64,000 nucleotides of DNA from Marsupella aquatica (GCA_973895155.1 OZ316898.1:7998001-8062000); one strand, 5' to 3'; numbered from the stretch's first letter, positions 23,475-34,015 are shown. Program-made: numbers and translations. Notes: generated by a model from the letters alone, not told the origin.

Positions 23475-24991
23475 TTGTGGCGTGCCTTGTAAGTGTCATC
23501 CTGTCATTCTTCTTGTAAAACCATCTACACGGAACCATGTCTTTTCACAAGACATGTCCACTAAGCGCTAAGTTGAATTCATCTCCTTCAACATCGTCTC
23601 CGTCCACTTATCCTTCTCTGGAGAGGCCATAGTTTCTTCATAGCTAGAGGGGTCTTCATCTTCACTGAGCAATATAACACCGGGATCATCATCGTGCTCA
23701 ACCAATGAACACGAGAATCTATAAAACCAAATCTATCAAGGGGATGGCCAAGATTGGCCCTTGTGGAACACCTTAATTGAGAAATTGCACCTCTACCAGA
23801 GGGACCAGCAGCTTCCTCAACACCATCAAGCTCCATTGTAGTAGGTTCCTCCATGTGCTCTTCTTGATTATCCTGGGGTCTTGACAACCATTCTTTGTCA
23901 AAAACAACCCTTTTACTCACAATTGCCTTAAAATTGACATGATCCCACAATTTGTAGCCCTTCTGCTCCCGACTAAAGCTTAGAAATATACATTTCTTAG
24001 ACTTGGGATCCAACTTAGACCCGTGTGTCTGCTCAATATGAACATAGGCAACACACCCAAAAACTAGAAGTCTAGAGTAATCAATAAGTTTCAACTCAAA
24101 TGGAGTTTGCATCAACTTACTATTGTGCGATGACAGGTTGTAAACGTATGTAGGTGGTTGACACCTTCAGCCCAAAAATTATTGGGCAACTTGGACCTAC
24201 ATAGCATGCTGCATACTTTACTCCATTCTGCTGCGAGGTCTCTGGTACATGGTAATGACGCTTGAGGACAAGGTCCCGACCAAATTGGTCAAACTCATTG
24301 GACTTATACTCGCCACCATTATCTGACCGGACACATTTCAACTCCTTCCCAATATGTAGCTCCACCATGGCTTTCCACTCCTTGAAGATCTCAAATACTT
24401 GAGACTTCTCCTTCATGTAGTACAACCAACACATTCAAGAGTAATCATCTACAAACGTCATTAATATCTGGCTCCATTCAACAACAGCTCCGGAGCTAGA
24501 CCCCAAACATCCAAATGTACATACTCTAGAATCTCATGAGAATGGTAGGAACTAGAATCAAAACTTACTCTCTTCTGCTTGCCAAAGATACAATTCACAG
24601 AAAGAGAGCTTACCAGATTGGGCTCCTTGAAACAAATTTTTGTTTGCCAAGGTGGCCAATCCTTTACCACTCAAGTGCCCCAAATGTGCATGCCATAAAT
24701 CTATGGTTTGTGTGCCATCAGATGTTGATGGTGCTTCAATTGTAGCAGTCTATGATGCCATTGCATCCGAACATTCCACCACAGAATCCACATCCCCTTT
24801 CAAGATATACAAATTATTTTGTCATAGCAACTTATTCAAAGATACATCACCTTTGACAACAAAGAGCGCATCATCATGTGCAGTGAAATAAGATCCACTA
24901 GCTTCCAAAGCACCAAAAGAAATGAAGCTTTTAAAGATGTCTAGTATGTATTTTGTCAAAGCTTGCACAATGATGTGAGATCAACATCATT

Positions 24992-25264
24992 ATCTTCAGC
25001 TGGCATAATGATGTTGATCCGATGTGATAATGATGTTCCTCTTATCATGTATGTCCAACATGATTCAGGTTCCTCTTATCAAATGTCCAAAATTTGTAGT
25101 CCCATGCCAACGATCACAGAGAAATAAGATCATGTTGGACATACATGATAAGAGGAACCTGAATTCAAAATCCATGATTTATAGTCATACACGAAATTAA
25201 CAACACCAATACATAGCATTTCAGCACCATCCTCACAATCAACATCATTATGCCAGCTGAAGAT
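24992..25264. repeat. nested perfect inverted repeats (27 bp and 30 bp arms)
   Basis: The outer arms 24992-25018 and 25238-25264 are perfect reverse complements (atcttcagctggcataatga and onward). The inner arms 25035-25064 and 25129-25158 are also perfect reverse complements (gttcctcttatcatgtatgt and onward). A further partial copy of the inner arm lies at about 25064-25082. The structure sits inside the gag/protease part of copia copy A and could fold into a long hairpin. Confidence 0.9.
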
Positions 25265-25290
25265 GAAGATGCCCATTAGAAGGACACTTT

Positions 25291-25530
25291 TGCTTGGTTA
25301 AAGAAGGGCAAAACCACTTGGTGTGGCCCTTCTCATGGCAATGCCAACAATGAACCTCCCTACTACGGGACTTAGATTTAGATCTGTTATGAGATATAGA
25401 TTGGATTCTTATGCTTGGTCAAAGAAGGGCAAAACCACTTGGTGTGGCCCTGCTCATGGAATGCCGACACTGAACCTTCTTATTACGGACTTAGATTTAA
25501 ATTTGTTTTGAGGTATAGATTTAGATTGAT
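25291..25530. repeat. tandem duplication of the gag zinc-knuckle segment, period 121 bp
   Basis: Two adjacent copies start tgcttggtta (25291) and tgcttggtca (25412) and share aagaagggcaaaaccacttg and the sequence beyond. On the minus strand each encodes part of a CCHC nucleic-acid-binding knuckle of copia Gag, with diverged cysteines in one copy. Confidence 0.85.
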
Positions 25531-26362
25531 CTGTAGTATGCTCAGTCGATCTACCTCTAATCACTAAGGCAGCAGACTCATCATCACGGGCAGATAGATG
25601 TCGCTTGCTCCATTTTGCAAGAATAATAGTCTTCACCGCATCCAGTTTCAACATAGTCTTGTCATGCGTGATGATCGTTACCAACGTCAAAAAACTCTTT
25701 GAAAGCAACATCAACAAATGCATTGCAAGGTACTCATCGGTCAATTTACCTCCTGCCGTGGTCACCTCATGCACAATCTCATCCAAGAGAGATGGTCACG
25801 CATGTTTCCACTATCTTGCAACTTCAACCTGAATAGCCGCTCCAACTAGTAAATGTAAGTAGTCAATTCAGAAGTACTTTGGTATAGTTCAGTAAGCGTA
25901 TTCCAAATCTTCTTGGTGTTACGATCCATGCCCAACACATTTTTGAGAATGTTGTTCGCCAAGAACAACTCGATTGTACTACATGTCTGCATCGACATAT
26001 CTTCCCACTCCTCATTTGCTAGAGTTGAGGGCTTCACTCCAGTGATGGTCTTCTCAACATCCTGTTGGATCAACATGTTGGTCACCTTCCAAGTCCAGAG
26101 GCTAAAGTTGACCTTCCCGTCAAACTTCTCCACCTTAAACTTTGGCACCGCAAGCTTTTGTGAAGTCATTGATGCTGACACCAACACACAAGAAACACAA
26201 GTACCAAAATACCCCTACACACAATCACCAAAAAACTAAAAGTTGGCAAAAGTGGAAATATAATGCACCACCACATAGTTTGCAAGGTACACTACAAATA
26301 TCTGAAAATAATTTGGCAACAAATTGTTTCAAAAAACCTTATCCAATTTTTTTGGTTTTTTT

Positions 26363-26563
26363 TCTCCTCAAAGCTGCCACAGGATGGTGTTCTATGGGTC
26401 CCTATTTTTCTCCACCGCAAAGCTATTGCGGAATGATATTTCGTGGGTTACCGTTGTTCCCACCGAAGAACCATAATAGAACAGTGTTCCCTATGAGACT
26501 TTCTCACCACCACTGAGCAACGATGGAATAGTGTTTTGTGGGTGAAATTTCTCACCATCACTC
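26363..26563. repeat. degenerate tandem repeat, about 48 bp unit, four copies
   Basis: Successive units share a pattern of ggaatg.tgttttgtgggt followed by a ttctcacc.cc stretch. They lie just upstream (minus strand) of the gag frame of copia copy A, possibly in its untranslated leader. Confidence 0.5.
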
Positions 26564-27039
26564 AAAACATGCGCTAAACATGATGTGATTTTTGGACAAA
26601 ATTATTATTCACTTGTCATTTTCTCTATGCCCTAACTAACAACCACACCTCACCTCTACAATGTCCGACGGCTATGCACTTGCATTTGTATTCCACCACA
26701 ACAATTGTTGGCATCGCCATAAATTATGAACCAAGAAGTGAACAAAAGAAAAAATGAGAAAAGATAACTTTGACGTTTTCACAAGAGAACATCAACCCAA
26801 GACCCCATACAAGATCAAGCCGAGCACTTAGATTCCATAGCCAAAGAGATCAGACTATTGTAGCAATATCAAACTTGACGTTACTCCCCACTCGAATAAC
26901 AAAACTCATGAAAATTTTGTCAAGACATAGTGCTCGCCGATGCGCATAGTAAAATGCAAGACTGTTTGCTTGACAATATATTTAGACGGGTATTTAGAAA
27001 ACCAAAAACACATTCAACACTTTTGATGTGAAGTTTCAA

Positions 27040-27420
27040 TCAAAAAACTGTCATTTTTATTTTATGTGCATGCAAGGTAAGCAACTATGCAAGCCATAAG
27101 ATACATGCACAAATTATTTTATTAACATGCAATAGTCATTTTATGTGTATACAAGATGAGCAAATATGCAAGCCATAAAGCGCATGCACAGTTTATTATA
27201 GATACATACAAATTATTTTATTTATATATATTAATTATTTTATGCGTGACATGCAATGTGAGGTAATATGAAATTCATGACATGCATATTAGTCATTTTA
27301 TTTGCATGTAAGGTGAGCAAATATGCAAGCCACAAAATACATGCATGCACAAATTTTTTTAGGTGTATACATTAGCCATTTTACTTACATACATGATTTG
27401 TTTTAATTGCAATAGTACTA
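27040..27420. repeat. AT-rich degenerate tandem repeat
   Basis: Units of roughly 60-110 bp share agcaaatatgcaagccataa, atgcacaaattatttta and a tcattttatgtg motif. They recur at about 27080, 27160 and 27310. The wider gap from 26570 to 28020 is AT-rich, non-coding and probably transposon-derived. Confidence 0.6.
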
Positions 27421-28021
27421 GTACAAATTTTTACATTGCATGTGTGCCATTTGGTTTTCATTCAAGCGTTTTGGCATAATCCATGCTCTCTTGAATTTAA
27501 TATAAATAAAGTGATGATAAACACTTTCTCCTCATTCTAAATTTTGAAATTTTTTGCGTTGAAACGATCTTCTTTTCATCTCTCATTTTTTCTTTCTATT
27601 CTTTGCCATATATATATATAGTAGTGAGACATATTTTGGCCAAATAACAAAAAAATTAGTGATAGAATCATAGACGAGACTTTCAAGGTGAAGGTTTCTT
27701 TGGAAATGTAAGGTGAGACATCATTTGGTCTCAAATATAATAGAATATATGAACATCATGAATTTATTTGTGTAATTCAGATTTGGTGAGTTAAACACCT
27801 TTGTAAATCATTATGAAATAAGGACATTTGAGTGACTCTTAAAATTTTTTAAGCCCAAACAACCTTCAACCTTAGAAAGAGACAGCTTTGCCTATGACAT
27901 TAGAGAAATTTTTTTCTAGTTGTTATCCTAAAGAAATTAGAGTATATGGAGAATAATTTGATTTTGTGTGAAAATAGAAAAATAAAGACTGTGTTTTTCC
28001 TTATTTGATTTCTCTTCACAA

Positions 28022-28034
28022 TTGGTATCAGAAT
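28022..28034 (+). other. copia-type primer-binding site (initiator tRNA-Met)
   Basis: The motif attggtatcagaa closely resembles the Ty1/copia primer-binding site complementary to initiator tRNA-Met. It follows a sequence ending ttcaca, as a 5' LTR end would. That upstream sequence does not resemble the 3' LTR at 30531-30832, so it may belong to a different element. Confidence 0.55.
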
Positions 28035-28124
28035 TCAAGTTTTCTCAACTCATTAAGAACTCCATAGAACTTGCTTCAAGTGAAGCGAATAGCGAATGTT
28101 TTTTTTTTCAAAGTGTAGCTATTG

Positions 28125-28955
28125 AAAGAAGCCATGGTAGAGCTACAAACTGGGAAGGAGTTGAAGTGTGTTCGGTCCGATAATGGTGGCGAGTATAAGT
28201 CCAATGAGTTTGATCAATTTGGTCGGGACCTTGGCCTCAAGCGTCATTACACTGTACCGGAGACCTCGCAGCAGAATGGAGTTGCAGAACGGTTGAATCG
28301 GACATTATTGGAGAAAGCACGCAGCATGCTATGTAAGTCCAAGTTGCCCAACAACTTTTGGGCTGAAGCTGTCAACCAAGCTGCATACGTCTACAATCTA
28401 TCACCGCATAGTAGTAAGTTGATGCAGACTCCATTTGAGTTATGGTATAAGAGACCTGCTGATTACTCTAGACTCCGAGTTTTTGGTTGTGCTGCCTATG
28501 TTCACATTGAGCAGACACACAGGTCTAAGTTGGATCCCAAGTCTAAGAAATGTATTTTTCTAGGCTTTAGTCCTGGACAGAAGGGCTATAAATTGTGGGA
28601 TCCTGTCGATTGCAAGGCAGTTGTGAGCAGAAATATTGTTTTTGACAAAGAATGGTTGTCAAGACCCCGAGATATTCAAGAGGAACAGGTGGAGGAACCC
28701 ACTACGGTGGAGCTTGGTGGTGATGAGGAAGCTGCTGGTCCCTCTGGTAGAGGAGCAATTCTTCAACCAAGGCGCTCCACCAGGGCCAATTTTGGCCAAC
28801 CCCTGATAGATTTGGTTTTGCAGATCCTCGTGTTCATGTTGTTGAACATGACGATGATCCCGGTGTTGTTTTGCTTACTGAAGATGGAGACCCCTCTAGC
28901 TATGAAGAAGCTATGGCCTCTCCAGAGAAGGATAAGTGGTTGGAGGCGATGTTGA
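28125..28955 (+). pseudogene. copia copy B, truncated integrase segment
   Basis: The frame begins inside the integrase core and keeps the second catalytic Asp (RSDNGGEY) and the Glu-containing region (ETSQQNGVAERLNRT). It then runs through the C-terminal region (FGCAAYVHIEQTH, CIFLGFSPGQ). Gag, protease and the first catalytic Asp are missing, so the copy is 5'-truncated at about 28125. A one-base difference from copy A near 28800-28806 shifts the frame before the reverse transcriptase, and the last 35 or so codons of this frame are out of register. Confidence 0.9.
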
Positions 28956-30463
28956 AGGAGATGAATTCTTTGAAGAAGAATTCAACTTGGCGCTTAACTG
29001 ACATGCCTCGCGGGAAAACACTGGTTCCGTGTAGATGGTTGTACAAGAAGAAGCAGGATGGCACTTACAAGGCTCACCTTGTGGCCAAAGGGTACACCCA
29101 GAAGGAGGGCTTGGACTACACAGAGATTTTCTCACCAGTTGTCAAACTTGCTACTATCCGTGTTTTACTTGCGATTGTGGCATTCTATGATCTTGAGTTA
29201 GATCAGATGGATGTAATTACTGCTTTCCTGCATGGATTGCTTGATGTGGAGATTTATATGACTCAGCCTCCAGGGTTTATTGATGAGAAGACCAGACACT
29301 TGGTGTGTAAGCTCTTGCGCTCGTTATACGGATTGAAGCAGAGTCCCAGACAGTGGAATAAGCATTTTGATTCCTTCATGTTATCTCAGGGGTTCACACA
29401 AAGTGAACATGATTGTTGTATTTACATGAAGGAGGTGGAGAATTACTCATGCTTTGGTTACATTGTGCTGGCATTGTACGTGGATGACATGCTGATCCTG
29501 GCTGAGAATAAGTCTGATGTTGCCCATCTGAAAGCAATGCTGAGTAAGGAGTTTTCAATGAAGGACTTGGGTCAGGCCAAGAAGATACTAGGGATGGAGA
29601 TTCATCGTGATAGGGAGCAAAGGCAATTATGGTTGTCTCAGAGGCAGTATTTGAAGAAGGTACTTGCCAAGTATGGAATGGAGAATGCAAAACCAGTTGG
29701 TACTCCATTGGCCTCCCACTTTAAACTCTCAAAGGATGATTGCCCTTCTAGTGAGAGTGATAGACTGGCGATGAAACATGTTCCCTATGATAGTGTTGTG
29801 GGTAGTTTGATGTATGCAATGACATGCACTAGACCTGACATTGCCCATGCTGTTAGCATTTTGAGCAGATTTATGGCAAATCCTAGTAAACTTCACTGGG
29901 AAGCAGTGAAGTGGGTTTTGCGGTATCTGAAAGGTACCTTAGATTGTGGGATCTTATTTGACGGTAAAGCAGACTCTACATTAGAGTTGGAAGGTTTTGT
30001 AGATTCAGATTATGCTGGTAACTTGGATAACAGAAAGTCTACTACAGGCTATGTGTTTATGTTGGGTGGAGGTTGTATCAGCTGGAAGTCGGCAACTCAA
30101 TCTTGTGTTGCGTTGTCTACTACTGAGGCTGAGTACATGGCTGCATGTGAGGCAACCAAGGAGCTGATCTGGCTACGGAGATTGGTGAGTGATCTAGGTC
30201 TTTCACCTAAAAGACCGGTGCTACTGTGCGACAGTCAAAGTGCTTTGCATCTGGCTAAAAACCCTGTGTTCCATGCCAGGACAAAGCACATTGATATTCG
30301 TTATCACTTCATCCGTGAGGTGATTGAGACGAAGCAGATGTTTCTGGAGAAGGTGGCTTCAGAGGAGAATGTGGCCGACATGCTTACCAAAGTTTTACCT
30401 ACCAGTAGCTTTAGTCATTGTGTGGATATTATTAATGTTAGGGCCAAACCGGAGACTATGTAG
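28871..30463 (+). CDS. copia copy B reverse transcriptase and RNase H
   Basis: This 530-codon open frame is the reverse transcriptase (RVT_2 type) and RNase H part of a Ty1/copia polyprotein. It copies element RNA into DNA in virus-like particles. Visible motifs are TWRLTDMPRGK and KKKQDGTYKAHLVAKGYTQ (fingers), DVITAFLHG, the catalytic LYVDDM box and LGMEIHRDR. The RNase H motifs ADYAGNLDNRKSTTGY-like (VDSDYAGN), LSTTEAEYMA, DSQSALHLAKNP and HARTKHIDIRYHFIRE are also present. The frame is intact for its length but cut off from the integrase by the frameshift upstream, so the element is not autonomous. The true start lies within the polyprotein and the first ATG is arbitrary. Confidence 0.93.
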   Translation: MLTEDGDPSSYEEAMASPEKDKWLEAMLKEMNSLKKNSTWRLTDMPRGKTLVPCRWLYKKKQDGTYKAHLVAKGYTQKEGLDYTEIFSPVVKLATIRVLLAIVAFYDLELDQMDVITAFLHGLLDVEIYMTQPPGFIDEKTRHLVCKLLRSLYGLKQSPRQWNKHFDSFMLSQGFTQSEHDCCIYMKEVENYSCFGYIVLALYVDDMLILAENKSDVAHLKAMLSKEFSMKDLGQAKKILGMEIHRDREQRQLWLSQRQYLKKVLAKYGMENAKPVGTPLASHFKLSKDDCPSSESDRLAMKHVPYDSVVGSLMYAMTCTRPDIAHAVSILSRFMANPSKLHWEAVKWVLRYLKGTLDCGILFDGKADSTLELEGFVDSDYAGNLDNRKSTTGYVFMLGGGCISWKSATQSCVALSTTEAEYMAACEATKELIWLRRLVSDLGLSPKRPVLLCDSQSALHLAKNPVFHARTKHIDIRYHFIREVIETKQMFLEKVASEENVADMLTKVLPTSSFSHCVDIINVRAKPETM

Positions 30464-30530
30464 ATATGTTACTTAGTTACGTATTGTATTTCACCTGACT
30501 CATTGTGTGAACTGGAGTCAAGGTGGAGAT

Positions 30531-30832
30531 TGTTAGGAATTGACTCGAGTTCCCGACTTAGTTTACTTAGTTTGGCCTTACTAAGGTTAGTTAACCCTGG
30601 ATTACATTAGGATAAGATTCGCTTTGTTTAGGCCCACTCATCTTGGCCCCCTTGGGGGGTATAGGCTGGAGGGAGAGAACTCTCTCCCTCATTCTTCACA
30701 TGTACTCTCATTTGCTATGGAGCCTTTAGGAGTTTCTCCACTCGGGGTGTCTTGTTGGTGTAGCGTCTGATTGAGTGAGTCTCTCTCATGTTTCCGCATT
30801 GCTGTCTAGTCCGGAGCCGACGGTTTCTTACA
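30531..30832 (+). mobile_element. 3' LTR of copia copy B
   Basis: The LTR begins tgttaggaattgac directly after a purine-rich tract (aaggtggagat) and ends ttcttaca, giving the TG...CA ends of copia LTRs. Its length is 302 bp. It abuts the 3' part of a CACTA transposase frame at 30833. No matching 5' LTR is seen in the window. Confidence 0.85.
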
Positions 30833-31778
30833 TATAATTCATGAGAACCATAGGCCAGACCGATGTAGGTCTCCCCTTCCCTCCAAGTGACTGAGAGCTA
30901 ACTCCATCTGATGCCAACCCCAGTCGCACATGCCGAGGGTCACGCTCAAAATCTGGCCATGTTGATTCCACATGTTTATGAGCAGGAGAGTCAACTGGTA
31001 ATCGCATGACACCAGGCTCCGAACGATGTTTCTTGTGCCATACCATCAACTCGGCCAAGTCAGAACATCTACACAAGTGCAACAAGCGAGGAATTATGGG
31101 GAACCAACGAATTGCTTTCCTTGGTACCTTCTGGGTTAGCATGTTTGGCTCATACCGTGGCTCATGACACATTGTGCATTCTGTGATATGGATTGTATCC
31201 CCGTGAAATAACATGCAATCATTCACACAAGCATGAATAATATGGTAATCCATGCCAATGGATGAGAGAACCTTCTTTGCATTCTTCCAAGTCCCTGGCA
31301 ACACATTCTCCGAGGGTAACATCAAGTCATGACAAAATTCAAATATGTCTGATAACATAGAATTGTTTGTCTTGTGTTTGGCTTGAATGTTCAAGAGCCC
31401 CAATATGGTAGAAAGACGGCTCAATCGAGCACCCTCAAAAATAGTTGTTCGAGCATGTTCCTCTGCCTCTTTCCATTGTTGTTGTCCCTCTGGAGTATGT
31501 TGTGGCCGTGGGTCGTTTGAAGGGCCAGCCTCATGACCAATGTGAGGCACATCATCCTCAACATTGGCACCAAACCAATCAATCATGAAGTCATCCATGG
31601 CTCTATCTTGATCAAGCATGACCTGGTCATCAGTCCAAGGTGCGGCTTCCTCATCAGCACCACCTACATCATTACTTGATGAGGAATCACCCTCTGATGG
31701 TTCTCCCTCTTCTGGCATACCCATCTCCCGATATGTTGCTCTCAACCTTCGTGGTAACATTTGTTGAGATGGTTGCAC
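30833..31778 (-). pseudogene. CACTA (En/Spm) TNP2-like transposase, internal exon, cut by the copia LTR
   Basis: About 315 codons on the minus strand resemble the N-terminal half of plant CACTA TNP2/Transposase_21 proteins. They carry an acidic N terminus, LLNIQAKHKTNNSMLSDI, LPGTWKNAKKVL, the zinc-binding-like CVNDCMLF...ECTMCHEPRY, and DPRHVRLGLASDGV...VWPMVLMNY. The family normally continues after this motif into the DDE catalytic domain, but here the sequence stops at the LTR border. On the minus strand a catag acceptor precedes the frame, so the exon at 33758-34015 probably joins to it. Confidence 0.85.
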
Positions 31779-31996
31779 ATTCTATGCACATTGCAACCAA
31801 AAAACCTCTTCATGTGTATTTGATCAAGTACAACAAATTAAAATAGACTTAACACCATTCATTCAAGACATTAAGAATTAAAGTAAATGCATGGGCTAAA
31901 ACCTTATTACTCCAAAATGAGCCCAAAGGCCATATATATATAAAATAGTAAATGGGAAGTCCAAAACAGGTGCAAGAGGATAAAGGACATGATTTC

Positions 31997-32913
31997 CTAA
32001 TCCCACTCATAATGTGTGAATAACTCATCTCCTGCTCTAATGGTCCTAGTAGCAAGAACTAAGCAATAGTCCTTATGATATGTCGTGCCATATGGTGCCG
32101 GCATTGGACCATCAGTAAAAACCCACTCACAATTGGCCCTACGCTTGGGCCGAGTCCCCACAGTACTATTTATGAAACCATCAATATTCCCATTACGTAT
32201 GGGATCACCGTCTATCACCTGCTGCTCACTATACCTTCTAGTGCTATACTAGTAGAAACCGGGGCAATTTAGACCATACCTTATAGGACTAAGCCCACTA
32301 AGTCCTTTTTCCATACTTGAAACGACTCGCACCCATTGCACTCGCTACCATCAGAAGTATCCATCTCTAGAGCATATGTTTTCCACTCAAGATGTTATGC
32401 AAGGGTCATGTTCCAATGTCTTCTCTTGTAGATGGGTCCACCGTATGGGAACAAAGTAGGACCCTCCCTACCACGAACACTTGACCCACCCTCCTCATCC
32501 ATGATGATATCCTCACAAGCAAATACTCCATATCCATGTCTCTCTCCAAGTATGGAAGTTTTCACAATCCAACGTCTATCCCAAACCACAATCCCCTTAT
32601 CAAAATCTATAAAATAAGGCAGGCCAAGAGTGATAGGTTCTCAATCCTTGATGATAGAGGCACACTTGCCAGTAAATGAACAAACACCCCACCTACCCTG
32701 AACTAGTGTTCTGGATGGGTCATTGGGTGCTTGTGGCCTCCTGTTGGACTGGGGCCTAGATCGGGGTCTTCGTGTTTCAGTGGGCACATGAGGGTGTTCC
32801 CCTTCTGTCCCATGACTGGTACTGATTCCCAAACCCAAGGCTTGTGAAAGTGCATTGCCTATAGCATCTAAAACTCCTTGTGATGGGACATAGGGTGGTG
32901 GTGTCACCAACAC
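31997..32913 (-). pseudogene. decayed SET-domain fragment
   Basis: On the minus strand three neighbouring open pieces fit one SET (lysine methyltransferase-like) domain. The first, 32641-32913, is a Pro/Arg-rich leader ending SFTGKCASIIKD. The second, 32395-32640, includes RHGYGVFACEDI (the GxG start of SET) and LFPYGGPIY. The third, 31997-32230, has VIDGDPIRNGNIDGFINST, ANCEWVF and LATRTIRAGDELFTHYEW. Stops separate the pieces, one of them an in-frame TGA right after IIKD, so the copy is inactive. The assignment rests on motif order, and post-SET cysteines are not seen. Confidence 0.6.
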
Positions 32914-32926
32914 TAGTAGAAATACC
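32911..32926 (+). repeat. CACTA-type terminal motif (cactagtagaaatacc)
   Basis: The sequence has the form of a CACTA transposon terminal inverted repeat (CACTAGTAGAAA). A similar motif, tactagtagaaacc, lies at 32244. I found no inverted partner that would close an element, so the element borders are undefined. Confidence 0.45.
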
Positions 32927-33187
32927 CCCTATTTTTGACCAAACCACTATTGACTAATGTGACAATGGTTATGGAAGTTTAGGAAGTTATCACTACATAT
33001 GTCTTAAGTATCAATTCTACAAACTATCCACTCATTTGTTGCGACTCCTTCATAAGGAAAATGGCAGGTCCACTATCCAAGCCAAATGTCTTAGTGCTAA
33101 GTACTTATGTGAGTGAGTGCTAATCACCAATTGCCAAACATTCAAGCTTTTAATGTGAGAAAGTCTCAAATAGTAGAGGTACCCCAT

Positions 33188-33352
33188 TAGGTGAGCCCCT
33201 TACATGTCACTGGCTCCTTTACATGAGCCCCTTGCATGTCACTGGCTCCCTTACATGTCATTGGCTCCTTTACATCAGCCCCTTACATGTCATTGGTTCC
33301 TTTACATGAGCCCCTTGCATGTAACTGGCTCCCTTACATGTCACTGGCTGAG
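33188..33352. repeat. short tandem repeat built on ttacatg / gagccccttgcatgtcactg
   Basis: Units of about 18-20 bp (gcccc.tacatgtcactg, gctcc.ttacatga) alternate for about 165 bp with few differences. Confidence 0.9.
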
Positions 33353-33757
33353 TACATTAGTACTCTCCACCCTTGTGCGCGGGAGTAAAAGTTTAAGGTC
33401 TTCGTCCGCAGAGAGGGTTTAGCGAGGGGAGGGGAGGGGAGGAGGAGCGAATGAGGTGACTATCAATAGTTGATAGTCGATTGATCAAGGAGGGAGGAGG
33501 AGCGAATGAGGAGTGTGTCGGGATTTCTTCTTGCTACCAGTCTTACTGGAGCTTTTAGGAAGGCGGAAGTGTTTACGACCACACTTGAAGCACAACGGCA
33601 ACAATTTTGCAATCTACGCATGATACGGGATCCCTATTCCATGCAAACACCCACAAACAACCATATGTGTAAACCATATGTGTAAACTATATGTGTAAAC
33701 ATTGATTCACCTCTAAAAATAACAATAAAAAACGACAATCAATTGAAACAAACTTAC

Positions 33758-34015
33758 CATATGGGATGAAGAAGCCCTGGGAGTAAGACCTCTATGACGT
33801 CCATATCTCTCGATATGTTGAGCACACACATAGGATTTTTGAGAAATTTGGACCACACATCTGGTGCAGTCACAAAGTCTTTGGGGTGGACCACGAGGAC
33901 CGGTAACCTCGGGCTGAGGAGGAGGGGATATATCGTCATCGGAGGAGTACTCACTACTGGATAGTTCAGAGGAAGAGGACATATCCACTGCCACATTACA
34001 TTGCATGTAGGGCAT
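33758..34015 (-). pseudogene. probable N-terminal exon of the CACTA transposase
   Basis: The minus-strand frame starts MPYMQCNV, has a Ser/Glu/Asp-rich stretch, then CDCTRC and a HIERYGRHRGL motif like the N terminus of plant TNP2-type transposases. It ends at a good donor (SSSHM then GTAAGT at 33757). It would splice to the exon ending at 31778. The SET fragment lies between the two. Confidence 0.6.

Larger units (their letters stand above)
23475..26190 (-). mobile_element. decayed Ty1/copia element, copy A (gag to start of reverse transcriptase)
   Basis: Read on the minus strand, gag (UBN2 type; FKVEKFDGKVNF, WTWKVTNML) lies at 25454-26187. Next come a CCHC zinc-knuckle region around 25290-25450, then the integrase core at about 24120-24670 (VDDYS with the first catalytic Asp, RSDNGGEY with the second, QQNGV) and the integrase C-terminal region at 23588-24115 (FGCVAYVHIEQTH, KCIFLSFS). 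Only the first codons of reverse transcriptase remain, ending near 23475. In-frame stops and frame changes break it at several points, including a stop just after VDDYS. A small deletion in the reverse transcriptase start lies between two gaattc motifs. No LTR or primer-binding site was recognised. It belongs to the same family as the plus-strand copy at 28.1-30.8 kb. Confidence 0.88.

Noticed and set aside
32244-32257. Second CACTA-like end (tactagtagaaacc)
   Set aside because: It has the same orientation as the motif at 32911 and a T in place of the first C, so the two cannot be the paired ends of one element.
33188-33352. CRISPR-like array
   Set aside because: The units are contiguous and alternating without unique spacers, and the context is a plant nuclear transposon region.
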